Assembly (NCBI RefSeq): GCF_003113265.1
Contig: NZ_PUIV01000006.1
Location: 106,959 to 170,958, forward strand
DNA: 64,000 nucleotides
Direction of reading: 5' to 3'
Origin: Methylosinus sporium
GTDB taxonomy: Bacteria; Pseudomonadota; Alphaproteobacteria; Rhizobiales; Beijerinckiaceae
This document shows positions 9,784-18,430 of the stretch, one piece after another. Position 1 is the first letter of the stretch. Every line of letters starts with the position of its first letter. Below the pieces are notes generated by a model. The model made no database searches. It had not been told where the DNA came from and saw only the letters and a list, made by a program, of their open reading frames with translations. A program made the translations under genes and the position numbers.

Positions 9784-10736
9784 TCGTCAAATCCTGGGGC
9801 AGGGCGGCGCGCGCCGCCCTTCTCGGGCTCGTTCTCGCTTCGCCCGCGGGAGCGGACGAGGCTTTCGTCACCAATCAGGGCAGCGGCGATCTCACCATCG
9901 TCGATCTTTCGACCATGGCGCCCGTCGCGACCCTGCCGATCGGCGGCAAGCCGGCCGGCGTCGCCGTCTCGGCGGATGGCGCGCGCGCCTATGTGACCAG
10001 CCCGGAAGGCAAATATCTCTCCGTCGTCGACACGCGCGAGCGGCGCGTCCTGCGCAAGATCCCGCTCGAGGGCGGTCCGCTCGGCCTCGCCGTCGCGCCG
10101 GACGGCAAGCGCGTCTATGTCGCCGATATGTACGAGCAGCGGCTCTTTTCGGTCGATCCAGAGTCGGGCGTCGTCGCCACGGCGCAAGTCGGCGTCACGC
10201 CCTCGGGCGTCGCGGTGACGCCGGACGGAAAGACGATCCTCGTCGCGATTCGCGACGCCAATAAAATCGCCTTTGTCGATGCGGCGTCCTTTCAAAAGCT
10301 CGGCGAGCTCGAGGTCGGCCGCCATCCTTTCGGCGTCACCATCGACGCGGACGGAAAGCGCGCCTATTCCGCCAATGTCGAATCGGACGATGTCAGCATC
10401 ATCGATCTTTCGAGCCGGCGCGTCATCGCCAGGGTGAAGGTCGGCAAGCGGCCCTATTGCGTGGCGCTGGCGCAGGGCAGGGGCTTCGTCACCGACCAAT
10501 ATGCGGAATCGGTCAGCGTCTTCGATCTTTCGACCTTCGCGCCGGTGGCGCAGGTGAAGGTCGGCGAATATCCAGAGGGCATCGGCGCGAGCCGGGACGG
10601 CAAGACCATCTATGTCGCCAACTGGTTCACCAATGAGTTCTGGTCGATCGCCGCCGACAGCCTGAAAGTGGTCGCCAAGGCCAAGACCGGCGACGGCCCG
10701 CGCGCCTTCGGGGCTTTCATCCGCGCGACGAATTGA
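9780..10736 (+). CDS. Periplasmic YVTN-type beta-propeller protein
   Basis: A 318-residue secreted protein of about seven repeats of roughly 40 residues with the pattern VAVSPDGKxxYVxN (for example GVAVSADGARAYVTS, GLAVAPDGKRVYVAD). This is the YncE/YVTN propeller family. The GTG start at 9780 overlaps the previous stop and leads into a signal peptide (AALLGLVLASPAGA). Such propellers often accompany PQQ- or cytochrome-dependent periplasmic dehydrogenases as scaffolds or cofactor-handling proteins. Here the only partner is the upstream MxaD-like gene. The gene is convergent with, and overlaps by 20 bases, the FAD oxidoreductase. Confidence 0.88.
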   Translation: MIVKSWGRAARAALLGLVLASPAGADEAFVTNQGSGDLTIVDLSTMAPVATLPIGGKPAGVAVSADGARAYVTSPEGKYLSVVDTRERRVLRKIPLEGGPLGLAVAPDGKRVYVADMYEQRLFSVDPESGVVATAQVGVTPSGVAVTPDGKTILVAIRDANKIAFVDAASFQKLGELEVGRHPFGVTIDADGKRAYSANVESDDVSIIDLSSRRVIARVKVGKRPYCVALAQGRGFVTDQYAESVSVFDLSTFAPVAQVKVGEYPEGIGASRDGKTIYVANWFTNEFWSIAADSLKVVAKAKTGDGPRAFGAFIRATN

Positions 10737-11931
10737 CATGCTCCGGCCGCACGCCGAGGCCGACCAGCCGCGCCGGAATTTGCCGTAGGACCGGGAAGAC
10801 GTCCAGAAGCCGCAGCGCCAATGGCGGGTCGAAAGGCTTGTCCGCGGCGAGCACATTGCTGATCACGCGATTTTGAATGAAGAGCTGCAGCCGCTGCGTC
10901 ATCCGCGCCGGAAATTCCCGGCGCTTCTGCACGGCGCCGACATCCGCGTCGGTCAGCGTTCCATCGCGCAGCTTTTCGGCGAGCAGATTGGCGGTCGCCA
11001 CGGCGTCCTGAATCGCCAGATTGACGCCCACGCCGCCGACAGGCGACATCGCATGGGCGGCGTCGCCGATGCAGAGCAGGCCCGGCCGGCTCCAATTCTT
11101 CAAGCGATCGACCTGCACGGTCAGCAGATTCACATCCTCCCAATCGCGCAAATCCTCGACGCGATCGGCGAGAAAGGGAACGCAATCGGCGATGGCGTGA
11201 CGAAATTCGTCGATCCGGCGGCCGCGCAGCGCCTGCGCTCGGCCCTTGGGGATCACATAGCCGATCTGCCAATAGGCGCCGCGCTCGATCATCGCCACCA
11301 TGCGCCCGGGCGCGACGCGGCCGAATGTCTCCTCCGGGTCGTCCGCCTCGCGCCGCAGCTTGAACCACAGCACATCCATCGGCGCGCCGAAATCCTCGAC
11401 CTCGAGGCCTGCCGATTCGCGCATTCGCGACGTCCGCCCATCCGCGGCGATGGTGAGATCGGCTCGGATCTCGAGCGGCCCCTCCGGCCCCGTGGCGCGC
11501 ACGCCGACGATGCGGCCGTCCTCCTCGACGAGGCCCTCGGCGGCAGTCTGCATCAGCAAGCGGAAATTTTGCAGCTTCTTCGCCTCGCCGGCGATGAAGT
11601 CCAGAAAATCCCACTGCGGCATGAAGGCGACGAATTTGCACAAGGTCGGCAGGCCGCGGAAATCGGCGATGACGAATTTGCGGTCCCCCAGAAAGGCCGA
11701 GAGCTGAAACGCCTTGCGATGCGGCAGCTTCAGAAACTCTTGCAGCAGGCCGAGCTCGAAGACGAGTTGAAGCGTCGAGGGGTGGATCGTGTCGCCGCGA
11801 AAATCACGCAGGAAATCCGCGTGCTTTTCGAGGACGATCGTCTCGACGCCGGCGCGGGCGAGCAGAAAACCCGCCATCAGCCCCGCCGGGCCGCCGCCGA
11901 CGACACAGCATTTCGCGGAAATCGTCGCCAT
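10717..11931 (-). CDS. FAD-dependent monooxygenase/oxidoreductase (UbiH/PHBH type)
   Basis: A 404-residue group A flavoprotein. The N-terminal FAD motif is VVGGGPAGLMAGFLLARAG, the mid-protein DG motif lies near ADLTIAADGRTSRMRE, and the FAD-phosphate motif is GDAAHAMSPVGGVGVNLAIQ. The start at 11931 is chosen from GGGAG just upstream and because the FAD motif begins within 15 residues. A further 110 residues of open frame upstream are Arg/Gly-rich and not credible. The substrate is unknown; family members hydroxylate aromatics, ubiquinone precursors or antibiotics. It follows pstS at a 50-base distance on the same strand and may be co-transcribed. Confidence 0.85.
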   Translation of the reverse strand: MATISAKCCVVGGGPAGLMAGFLLARAGVETIVLEKHADFLRDFRGDTIHPSTLQLVFELGLLQEFLKLPHRKAFQLSAFLGDRKFVIADFRGLPTLCKFVAFMPQWDFLDFIAGEAKKLQNFRLLMQTAAEGLVEEDGRIVGVRATGPEGPLEIRADLTIAADGRTSRMRESAGLEVEDFGAPMDVLWFKLRREADDPEETFGRVAPGRMVAMIERGAYWQIGYVIPKGRAQALRGRRIDEFRHAIADCVPFLADRVEDLRDWEDVNLLTVQVDRLKNWSRPGLLCIGDAAHAMSPVGGVGVNLAIQDAVATANLLAEKLRDGTLTDADVGAVQKRREFPARMTQRLQLFIQNRVISNVLAADKPFDPPLALRLLDVFPVLRQIPARLVGLGVRPEHVNSSRG

Positions 11932-11981
11932 CGGCCGCTCCCTGAATCGAAGGCCGCCAGCGGGCCCCTTCGCCTTTATGG

Positions 11982-13028
11982 TCAGTTCAGCAGCGGTTTT
12001 CCATTCGCATCCTTCACATTGGCCGCCCAGCTCTTGCGGATGAGAGTCACAACGGAGGGCGGCATGGGCTCGAAATCGAGCTCTTCGGCCGCCGCTGCGC
12101 CTTTGGCGAAGGCCCAGTCGAAGAATTTCAGGGCCTCCAGCGCCGCCGCCGAATCCTGCGGCTGCTTGGGCAGCAGAATGAAGGTCGCCGCCGCGATCGG
12201 CCAGGAGGCGGCGCCCGGCTGCCCGGTGAGCAGGCGGAAAAAGCCCGGCGCGCTCGCCCAATCGGCGTTGGCGGCGGCGGCCTCGAAGCTCTCCTTGCCC
12301 GGCGCGACGATCTTGCCGTCGCTGTTCACCAGGCTGACGGTGGTGAGCTGGTTCTGCCTGGCGTAGGCGAATTCCACATAGCCGATGGCGCCCTTCGTCG
12401 TGGCGACATTATTGGCGACGCCTTCATTTCCCTTGGCGCCGAGGCCGAGCGGCCATTCCACGGCGACGTTCTCGCCGACCTTCTCCTTCCAATCGGCGGA
12501 GACGCGGGAGAGATAATCGGTGAAGCAGAAAGTGGTGCCGGAGCCGTCGGAGCGATGCACGACGACGATCGGCTTCGCCGGCAGAGTGAGCTTCGGATTG
12601 CGGGCGCGGATCGCCGGATCGTCCCAAAGCTTGATCTCGCCGAGGTAGATGCGGGCGAGGAGCGGCCCGTCGAGGACGAGTTCATTGGCTCCGATCCCAT
12701 CCAAATTGACGACGGGGGTGACGCCGCCCACCACTTGCGGCCATTGGATGAGCCCGGCGGCGTCGAGTTCCTTCGCCGTCAGCGGCTGGTCGGAGGCGCC
12801 GAAAGTGACGGTGCGCGCCTTGATCTGCCGTATGCCGCCGCCCGAGCCGATCGATTGATAATTGACGCGATTGCCGGTTTCCTTCGAATAGCTCTGCGCC
12901 CATTTGGCGTAGACGGGCAGGGGAAAAGTCGCGCCGGCGCCGGAAATATCGAGGGCGCGCGCGCTCCCCATGGAAAGGATTGCCGCTAGCGCGGCGTGAA
13001 CAATGAGCCTCGAAGCCTTGGAAATCAT
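11982..13028 (-). CDS. pstS: Phosphate ABC transporter substrate-binding protein
   Basis: A 348-residue periplasmic phosphate-binding protein. A signal peptide (residues 1-25, ending SARA|LD) is followed by the typical PstS start ISGAGATFPLPVYAKWA and the phosphate loops YQSIGSGGG, FGASDQPL and RSDGSGTTF. AAGGGA precedes the ATG at 13028. The permease and ATPase genes pstCAB and phoU are not next to it, so this is a separated or additional pstS. A Pho-box-like repeat lies about 100 bases upstream of the start. Confidence 0.94.
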   Translation of the reverse strand: MISKASRLIVHAALAAILSMGSARALDISGAGATFPLPVYAKWAQSYSKETGNRVNYQSIGSGGGIRQIKARTVTFGASDQPLTAKELDAAGLIQWPQVVGGVTPVVNLDGIGANELVLDGPLLARIYLGEIKLWDDPAIRARNPKLTLPAKPIVVVHRSDGSGTTFCFTDYLSRVSADWKEKVGENVAVEWPLGLGAKGNEGVANNVATTKGAIGYVEFAYARQNQLTTVSLVNSDGKIVAPGKESFEAAAANADWASAPGFFRLLTGQPGAASWPIAAATFILLPKQPQDSAAALEALKFFDWAFAKGAAAAEELDFEPMPPSVVTLIRKSWAANVKDANGKPLLN

Positions 13029-13125
13029 GCGGCCGTCCCTTGGAATTTCGACGCGAGGCTCTTGTCCGCGAGAGCTGGAAGTCAATGGTTTCAGCTCTCT
13101 GCGGCGCGCCTTGGCGGCGCGGCGG

Positions 13126-13143
13126 CTGTCGTCTTTCTGTCAC
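13126..13143 (+). promoter_or_regulatory. Possible Pho box (PhoB binding site)
   Basis: CTGTCGT-CTTT-CTGTCAC is a direct repeat of two 7-mers, 11 bases apart, each one base from the PhoB half-site CTGTCAT. It lies 98 bases upstream of pstS, but reads on the strand opposite to pstS. Its orientation is therefore unusual, and it could instead face the NDUFA12 gene at 13270. Confidence 0.45.
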
Positions 13144-13269
13144 ACGCCTCCTTTTCCACGACTTCGCGCCAAAAGCAAAGCTCACGACGCGGAAGTGGCG
13201 CGCCCGACTGGACATTGCGCCGTCTTGACGCAATAAGGAGCCACGCAAACATTCTTGGACGCTTCCGAC

Positions 13270-13677
13270 ATGTCCTACATCATTCGCTTCTTCACCTGGT
13301 GGAACCGGGCGACGCTCAGCACGGGCCTGTGGACGCTGCTCTATGGTGAGCGCGTCGGGACGGATGAGTTCGGCAACGTCTATTACCGCCGCCGCGGCGG
13401 CAAGAAGGACAAGGCGCTCGGCTTCGAGCGCCGCTGGGTCATCTATAAGGGCTATGCCGAGGGCTCGGCGACGCCGCCCGGCTGGTATGGCTGGCTGCAC
13501 CACACGGTCGACACGCCGCCCACCCAGGAGAAATACGCGCCGAAGGAATGGGAGCTTCCCTATCGCCCCAATCTGACCGGCACTTCTGCCGCTTATCATC
13601 CGCCTGGTTCGATCCTGGCGGAGGGCCGCCGCGCTCCCGCCGGCGGCGACTATCAGGCCTGGACCCCCGAGGCTTGA
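13270..13677 (+). CDS. NDUFA12-family NADH:ubiquinone oxidoreductase (complex I) accessory subunit
   Basis: A 135-residue homologue of mitochondrial NDUFA12/B17.2, an accessory subunit of respiratory complex I kept in alphaproteobacteria. [31 protein letters not shown] and [19 protein letters not shown] are characteristic. The ATG at 13270 was chosen from alignment to the family's short N-terminus. AAGGAG at 13235-13240 sits closer to a TTG at 13255, which would add five residues. It is the first gene of the conserved NDUFA12-DUF2155-aat block. Confidence 0.93.
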   Translation: MSYIIRFFTWWNRATLSTGLWTLLYGERVGTDEFGNVYYRRRGGKKDKALGFERRWVIYKGYAEGSATPPGWYGWLHHTVDTPPTQEKYAPKEWELPYRPNLTGTSAAYHPPGSILAEGRRAPAGGDYQAWTPEA

Positions 13678-13795
13678 GGCGAGACGGTCGCGGCTTCGCC
13701 CGCGACCATCGATCCGCCACGCTCTTCCTATTCAACGACGGCGCATGAGGCGCGGGCGGCCGGCCCGAGCCAGAGATCGGAAACGAGACCCGATT

Positions 13796-14464
13796 ATGAT
13801 CTCCCGCTGCTTCCGCCTGCGTTTCGCTCTGTCCGGGGCCGCCTTGCTCATTGGCCTCGGCGCGGCGGCCGCCGATCCGATCCGCAATCCGACCGCTATA
13901 TTCGCCGGGCTCGACAAGACGACCGGCCGAATCATCAATTTCGACGTCGCTATAGACGAGACCGTGCAATTCGGCTCGCTGCAGGTGACGCCCCGCGTCT
14001 GCAACACGCGTCCCCAGACCGAAGCCCCTCAGACAACGGGATTCGTCGAGGTCGACGAGCAGGATACGGGGAAGAACGAGGCCAAGCGGATTTTCTCCGG
14101 CTGGATGTTCGCCGCGAGCCCCGGCCTGCATGGCGTCGAGCATCCCGTCTATGACGTCTGGCTGGTCGATTGCCGCGGCGGCAAGGAGACGGTTCAGGCT
14201 CCCGCGAGCGAGCCCGCCGCCCCGGCCGCTCCGCAGGAGAAGAAGCGCTCCCGCTCGCGCAAGGTGGAGCCAATCGCCCCCGTTCCGGTCGAGGCGGCGC
14301 CGATCGGGCCGCGCGATTCGGTTCCGCCAGAGGGCGCGAAGGCCCCGGAGAGCGCCGAGCCCGCGGCCGCGGCGCCGGCCGAAAAGCCCAAGAAGAAGAA
14401 AAAGAAGCCGTCGGCTCAGCAGGCTCCGGCGCCCGCTACGGCTCCATCGCCTTTTCCGTTCTGA
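13796..14464 (+). CDS. Secreted DUF2155 protein
   Basis: A 222-residue protein with a signal peptide (residues 1-27, ending GAAAA|DP). The DUF2155 core covers residues 28-125 (IFAGLDKTTGRIINFDVAIDE, FGSLQVTPRVC, FSGWMFAASPGLHGVEHPVYD). The long tail (130-222) is Pro/Ala/Lys-rich and ends in poly-Lys and Pro/Ala runs, so it is probably disordered. The function is unknown. The gene almost always sits between NDUFA12 and aat in this group, as here. It overlaps the 3' end of aat by 29 bases on opposite strands. Confidence 0.9.
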   Translation: MISRCFRLRFALSGAALLIGLGAAAADPIRNPTAIFAGLDKTTGRIINFDVAIDETVQFGSLQVTPRVCNTRPQTEAPQTTGFVEVDEQDTGKNEAKRIFSGWMFAASPGLHGVEHPVYDVWLVDCRGGKETVQAPASEPAAPAAPQEKKRSRSRKVEPIAPVPVEAAPIGPRDSVPPEGAKAPESAEPAAAAPAEKPKKKKKKPSAQQAPAPATAPSPFPF

Positions 14465-15143
14465 TCTCCGGCTCCCGCCGCAATATGGCGACGATCTCGC
14501 GTCCGGGCACGGGCGAATCGTCCGGCCAGGCGGCGAAGCGGGCCGGAGCCGACAAAGCCTCTTCCAAAAGCCCATGATAGGCGTCGCGGCCTATCTCGAT
14601 CGCCCCGAGCGAGGCCAGATGCGTGGTTATGAATTGCGTGTCGAGCAGGCGGAAGCCGCCTTTGACCAGCCGCGCGACGAGATGCGCCAGCGCCACCTTG
14701 GAGGCGTCGGTCTCGACGTGGAACATGCTCTCGCCGAAAAAAGCGGCGCGCATGGAGACGCCATAGAGGCCGCCGACCAGCCGCCCCTCCCGCCAGCACT
14801 CGACCGTATGGGCGAAGCCCATGTCGAACAGCTTGCGATAGAGCCGCTTGATCTCAGAATTGATCCAAGTGTTCTCGCGCTTGGGCGCGGAGGCGGCGCA
14901 AGCCGCTATCACGGCGTCGAAATCCGTATCGACCCGGACCTCGAAATGGTCCGAGCGAATGGTTTTGGCGAGCGAACGCGAGACCTTGAACGCATCCAGC
15001 GGGAAAATGGCGCGCTCCTGGGGGTCGACCCAGAAAAGCTGCTCTTCGTCGGCGCTTTCCGCCATAGGGAAAAGGCCGATCGAATAGGCGCGCAGCAGGA
15101 TCTGCGGCGTGATGGCGTAATCTGCGTGTGAAGGGCGCGACAT
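14436..15143 (-). CDS. aat: Leucyl/phenylalanyl-tRNA--protein transferase
   Basis: A 235-residue cytoplasmic enzyme that adds Leu or Phe to N-terminal Arg or Lys of proteins, marking them for ClpS/ClpAP degradation (N-end rule). The N-terminal block YSIGLFPMAES...WVDPQERAIFPL and the core CWREGRLVGGLYG, AAFFGESMFH and LLDTQF are diagnostic. The length is normal. It is convergent with the DUF2155 gene. Confidence 0.95.
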   Translation of the reverse strand: MSRPSHADYAITPQILLRAYSIGLFPMAESADEEQLFWVDPQERAIFPLDAFKVSRSLAKTIRSDHFEVRVDTDFDAVIAACAASAPKRENTWINSEIKRLYRKLFDMGFAHTVECWREGRLVGGLYGVSMRAAFFGESMFHVETDASKVALAHLVARLVKGGFRLLDTQFITTHLASLGAIEIGRDAYHGLLEEALSAPARFAAWPDDSPVPGREIVAILRREPEIRTEKAMEP

Positions 15144-15258
15144 TTCGCAGATTGTAGCGCAATGCGCGCCGGAATCGAGAGCGTTCCACTCCAGGTGAGC
15201 GGAGATCGAGCGCGAATGCGCTCGGCCCCCTCGTCTTCGTCGTTGAACCCCGCCCCGT

Positions 15259-15294
15259 CCAGCTATCGCTGGCCGACCCTCCGAAGGGGAGGGT
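15259..15294. terminator. Two adjacent hairpins downstream of the CoA-transferase gene
   Basis: CCAGC-TATC-GCTGG (15259-15272) and ACCCTCC-GAAGG-GGAGGGT (15276-15294) are perfect stems. They lie between the CoA-transferase stop (15324, minus) and the aat start. Neither has a T run on the minus strand. They may end the CoA-transferase transcript or protect its 3' end. Confidence 0.4.
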
Positions 15295-15323
15295 GGATAG
15301 GCCCCGCCGCGTCTTCGGCGTCG

Positions 15324-17273
15324 TCAGCCCTCGCCGATCACCTCGAGGAAGCTGTGCGCATCCTCCTTGCGCTCGAAGACATGCGGAGCGATGCCGCGCT
15401 TGCTCAGCGCTTCCTTGAGCTTCAAGCGCAGGAAGGCGCTGGTCGTATAGCGCGTCGTCGTCAGATAATAGTTCTCCAGCATATATTGGATCATCTCCGC
15501 ATAGTAATCGTAGAGATGCTCGCTGATGCGGAAATTGTCGAGATTGACGACCTGATTGACACGCTTGTCGATCTTCTGGCAGGCATCGATCAGCATTTTG
15601 CGCAGATCGTCGATATCGCGCTTGGAGCGCGCGCTCCAGCCCTCGAGATTGAGGAACTGAATATTGCGATCGGCGTCATAACTCACGCGATCCTGCAGAT
15701 CGAGATTGAGCAGATCGGAGATCAGCCCCATCGGCTCGTCGATGAAGATGCGCCTGTCCATCGGGATCGGATGCTTGACGATGGGCTTGAAGTCCATATG
15801 CGGGAGAATGTCCCGCTCTATGTCTATGCCCGGTGCGACCTCGATCAGCTCTAGGCCTTCCTTCTTCAGCTGGAAGACGCAGCGCTCGGTGACATAGATC
15901 ACCGGCTGCTCGCGCTTCTGCGCATATTTGCCGCTGAACGTCACCTGCTCGACGAATTTCAGGAATTTGCGCGCGCGGCCTTCCTTGAGGATTTTCACCT
16001 CGCCGTCCTGAATCGCGATCTCGAGCCCGCCGGCCGTGAAAGTGCCGGCGAAAACGACGCTGCGCGCGTTCTGGCTGATGTTGATGAAGCCGCCGCAGCC
16101 GTTGAGGCGTCCGCCGAAGCGGCTGGTGTTCACATTGCCCTGCTCGTCGCATTCGGCCATGCCGAGGCAGGTCATGTCGAGGCCGCCGCCGTCATAGAAG
16201 TCGAATTGCGTGTTCTGATCGATGATCGAATCGGCGTTGGTGGCCGAGCCGAAGGAGGAGCCCGAGGCGAGCACGCCGCCAATGGCGCCGGCTTCCGTCG
16301 TCAGAGTGATGAAGGGCGTGAGCTTCTCTTCATTGGCGACTGCGGCTATGCCCTCCGGCGCGCCGACGCCGAGATTGACGACGCCATTGGGCGGCAGCTC
16401 GAAGGCGGCGCGGCGTGCGATGATCTTGCGCGCGTCGAGCGGCATTTTCGCCATGCTCTCGACCGGGACGCGGATCTCTCCGGCCAGCGCCGGATTGTAC
16501 ATGACGCCGTAATTCATCCGGTGCAGCTCGGGCTGATCGGCGACGACCACGCAATCGACCAGAATGCCCGGAACCTTCACATCCTTCGGGCGGATGGAGC
16601 CGGCCTCGACGATGCGCTCGACCTGGGCGATGACGATGCCGCCATTATTATGCGCGGCCATGGCCTGGGCGAGCACGTCCAGCGTCAGCGCCTCCTTCTC
16701 CATGCTGATATTGCCGGAAGGGTCGGCGCTGGTGCCGCGGATGAAGGCCACGTCGATCTTGGTCGCCGTGTAGAAGAGCCATTCTTCTTCGTCGATGACG
16801 ACATGCTTGACGATCTCTTCCGTCGTCACTTCGTTGACGCGGCCGCCGCCGAAGCGCGGATCGACATAAGTATAGAGGCCGACCTTGGAGAAGAGGCCGG
16901 GCTGGCCCGCGGCGCAGGCGCGATAGAGCTGGGAAATGACGCCCTGCGGCAGGTTGTAGCCGAGAATCTTGTTCTCGGCGGCGGCCTGTGCGACCTTGGG
17001 CATACGGCCGAAATTGCCGGCGATGACCCGGCGCAGCAGGCCCTCGTGGTGCAGGCGGCCAGTGCCGAGCCCTTTGCTGTCGCCGGCGCCGGCGGTCATG
17101 ATGAGCGTGAGGCCGCGCGGCCCGCCGGTCTCGACGAAGCGCTTCTCCAGCGCGGCGTGCAGCGCCTCCGGAATGCAGCTCTGAACAAAGCCGGTCGTGG
17201 TCAGAACGTCATTTTCGCTGATGAGCGCAATTGCTTCGTCGGCGGTAATGACCTTGTTGTTCTTGTTGTTCAT
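15324..17273 (-). CDS. Acyl-CoA:acetate/3-ketoacid CoA-transferase with extra C-terminal region
   Basis: A 649-residue CoA-transferase that moves CoA between acyl-CoA and a free acid such as acetate or propionate. The two fused family halves are visible: TADEAIALISENDVL...GFVQSCIPEAL at the N-terminus and NLGVGAPEGIA from residue 300. The catalytic Glu is E327 in TTEAGAIGG. Ordinary propionate CoA-transferases end near residue 520-530. Here about 120 further residues follow (helical, with SEHLYDYYAEMIQYMLE and a Tyr/Thr-rich stretch). The start at 17273 begins MNNKNNK with AGAGGGA upstream; longer starts give implausible sequence. It stands alone and is divergent from the cupin gene. Confidence 0.88.
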   Translation of the reverse strand: MNNKNNKVITADEAIALISENDVLTTTGFVQSCIPEALHAALEKRFVETGGPRGLTLIMTAGAGDSKGLGTGRLHHEGLLRRVIAGNFGRMPKVAQAAAENKILGYNLPQGVISQLYRACAAGQPGLFSKVGLYTYVDPRFGGGRVNEVTTEEIVKHVVIDEEEWLFYTATKIDVAFIRGTSADPSGNISMEKEALTLDVLAQAMAAHNNGGIVIAQVERIVEAGSIRPKDVKVPGILVDCVVVADQPELHRMNYGVMYNPALAGEIRVPVESMAKMPLDARKIIARRAAFELPPNGVVNLGVGAPEGIAAVANEEKLTPFITLTTEAGAIGGVLASGSSFGSATNADSIIDQNTQFDFYDGGGLDMTCLGMAECDEQGNVNTSRFGGRLNGCGGFINISQNARSVVFAGTFTAGGLEIAIQDGEVKILKEGRARKFLKFVEQVTFSGKYAQKREQPVIYVTERCVFQLKKEGLELIEVAPGIDIERDILPHMDFKPIVKHPIPMDRRIFIDEPMGLISDLLNLDLQDRVSYDADRNIQFLNLEGWSARSKRDIDDLRKMLIDACQKIDKRVNQVVNLDNFRISEHLYDYYAEMIQYMLENYYLTTTRYTTSAFLRLKLKEALSKRGIAPHVFERKEDAHSFLEVIGEG

Positions 17274-17518
17274 TTCCCTCTGGTTTCCTCCTCGCGGCCC
17301 GGCAGGGCGAAGGCCGCGGGCGCTCGTCTTTTCCCGCATCCGCCATTCATGGGCGCCCGGTGTCGAACCGGCGCCGACACTAGAGTTTGCGACAGGGTTT
17401 CGCAATAGCGCCAGGAAAAGGCCGCAGTCGCGAAAGAGCGCCAAATCCGTCCGGCGACTGCGTCTCGGCGTCGCAGCGAGGCGAGCGCATTGCGGCGCCG
17501 GAAAGCGCGTCTTCCGTG

Positions 17519-17536
17519 GATAAAATAATATTTATC
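17519..17536. promoter_or_regulatory. AT-rich palindrome in divergent promoter region
   Basis: GATAAAATAATATTTATC has GATAAA and TTTATC as inverted arms around six A/T bases, in a 40-base AT island (17518-17557) within otherwise GC-rich DNA. It lies 88 bases before the cupin start and about 250 bases before the CoA-transferase start. It is probably a promoter element or operator; no regulator family is assigned. Confidence 0.4.
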
Positions 17537-17623
17537 TTATAGATTTTAGTGATTATGCTCCAGCCTTGGGCGGTGAGGCGCGGCCGCGCTATGCGATTTC
17601 CTACGGCGTCGACAGAGCAGACT

Positions 17624-18112
17624 ATGAGCAAGCTCAGATTTCTCCTGGCGGGCGCCGCAGCGGCGACCCTCCTTGCGCAATCGTCACACATTGGCGCCGA
17701 GCCGGAAAAGAGTTTCGTCTATACGCCCGCCGACGAGGTCCCGTTCAAGAGCCCGCTCGGCCTCGGACCCGCGCAGGCGGTGCTCGCCGGCGATCCGTCC
17801 AAGCCCGGCCTCTATGTGGTGCGCGTGCGTTTTCCGCCCGGCCATCATTCCAACCCGCACTTCCATTCGCGCGATCGTTACGCCGTGGTGGTGAAGGGCA
17901 CATGGTGGAACGGCGTCGGCGAGGAACTGGATTTCAAAAAGGCGCGGCCGGTGACGGCGGGCTCCTATGTGCTGCATCCGGCCGGCGGCGTGCATTGGGA
18001 TGGCGCGGGCGAGGAGGAGGTCGTCATTCAGATCTCCGGCGAAGGGCCGGTGGAGACGACGCAAGTGGGGGCGCCGGGCGCTCCGCAGGGCTATTGGCCG
18101 AAGCCGAAGTGA
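17624..18112 (+). CDS. Exported cupin-domain protein
   Basis: A 162-residue protein with a signal peptide (MSKLRFLLAGAAAATLLAQS, cleavage near residue 26). It carries a single cupin barrel: PGHHSNPHFHSRDRYAVVV holds the metal-binding His residues and HPAGGVHWDG is the second cupin motif. The substrate is unknown. The ATG at 17624 places the signal peptide at the start; an in-frame ATG at 17591 is also possible. It overlaps the next, convergent gene by 22 bases. Confidence 0.78.
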   Translation: MSKLRFLLAGAAAATLLAQSSHIGAEPEKSFVYTPADEVPFKSPLGLGPAQAVLAGDPSKPGLYVVRVRFPPGHHSNPHFHSRDRYAVVVKGTWWNGVGEELDFKKARPVTAGSYVLHPAGGVHWDGAGEEEVVIQISGEGPVETTQVGAPGAPQGYWPKPK

Positions 18113-18414
18113 GAGCGGCTGGTATCCAGCGAGGCGATGGAGCGTCGCTCCATCGCATTCATGGCGTGCGCCGCGGCGTCGGAAAGCGCCGAGACGCCCA
18201 ATAGCAGAACGGCGGCGAGCGAGGCCGATACGAGAATGCGGAGCGCCGTGGGCAGAGGTTCGTCTGCGGCCGGCTGCGGCGCCACGACGACGAGGCGCGG
18301 TGCAATGCGCGGGGGGAGAGGCCGGCCGTCCGCGCCCTTCGAGCGCAGCACGCGCAGCGAGGCGCGGAGCTCTTTTCTGAGCGCTTCGTCTTTTGCTCGA
18401 GCGTCTGCTTCCAT
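18091..18414 (-). CDS. Small single-pass membrane protein downstream of opgH
   Basis: A 107-residue protein. The charged N-terminus (EADARAKDEALRKELRASL) is helical. One membrane segment lies at about residues 60-82 (ALRILVSASLAAVLLLGVSAL). It starts 16 bases after the opgH stop with GAGGG upstream, so it is probably the second gene of that operon. I do not recognise a family. A role alongside the glucosyltransferase in the inner membrane is possible but is only inferred from position. Confidence 0.55.
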   Translation of the reverse strand: MEADARAKDEALRKELRASLRVLRSKGADGRPLPPRIAPRLVVVAPQPAADEPLPTALRILVSASLAAVLLLGVSALSDAAAHAMNAMERRSIASLDTSRSHFGFGQ

Positions 18415-18430
18415 CGGCCCTCATGCAGAA

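Noticed and set aside
10717..10736. Overlap of the beta-propeller and FAD oxidoreductase genes as a possible error
   Set aside because: Both ends are natural stops and convergent 3' overlaps of this size recur elsewhere in the window (tadC/tadD, DUF2155/aat, cupin/small membrane protein).
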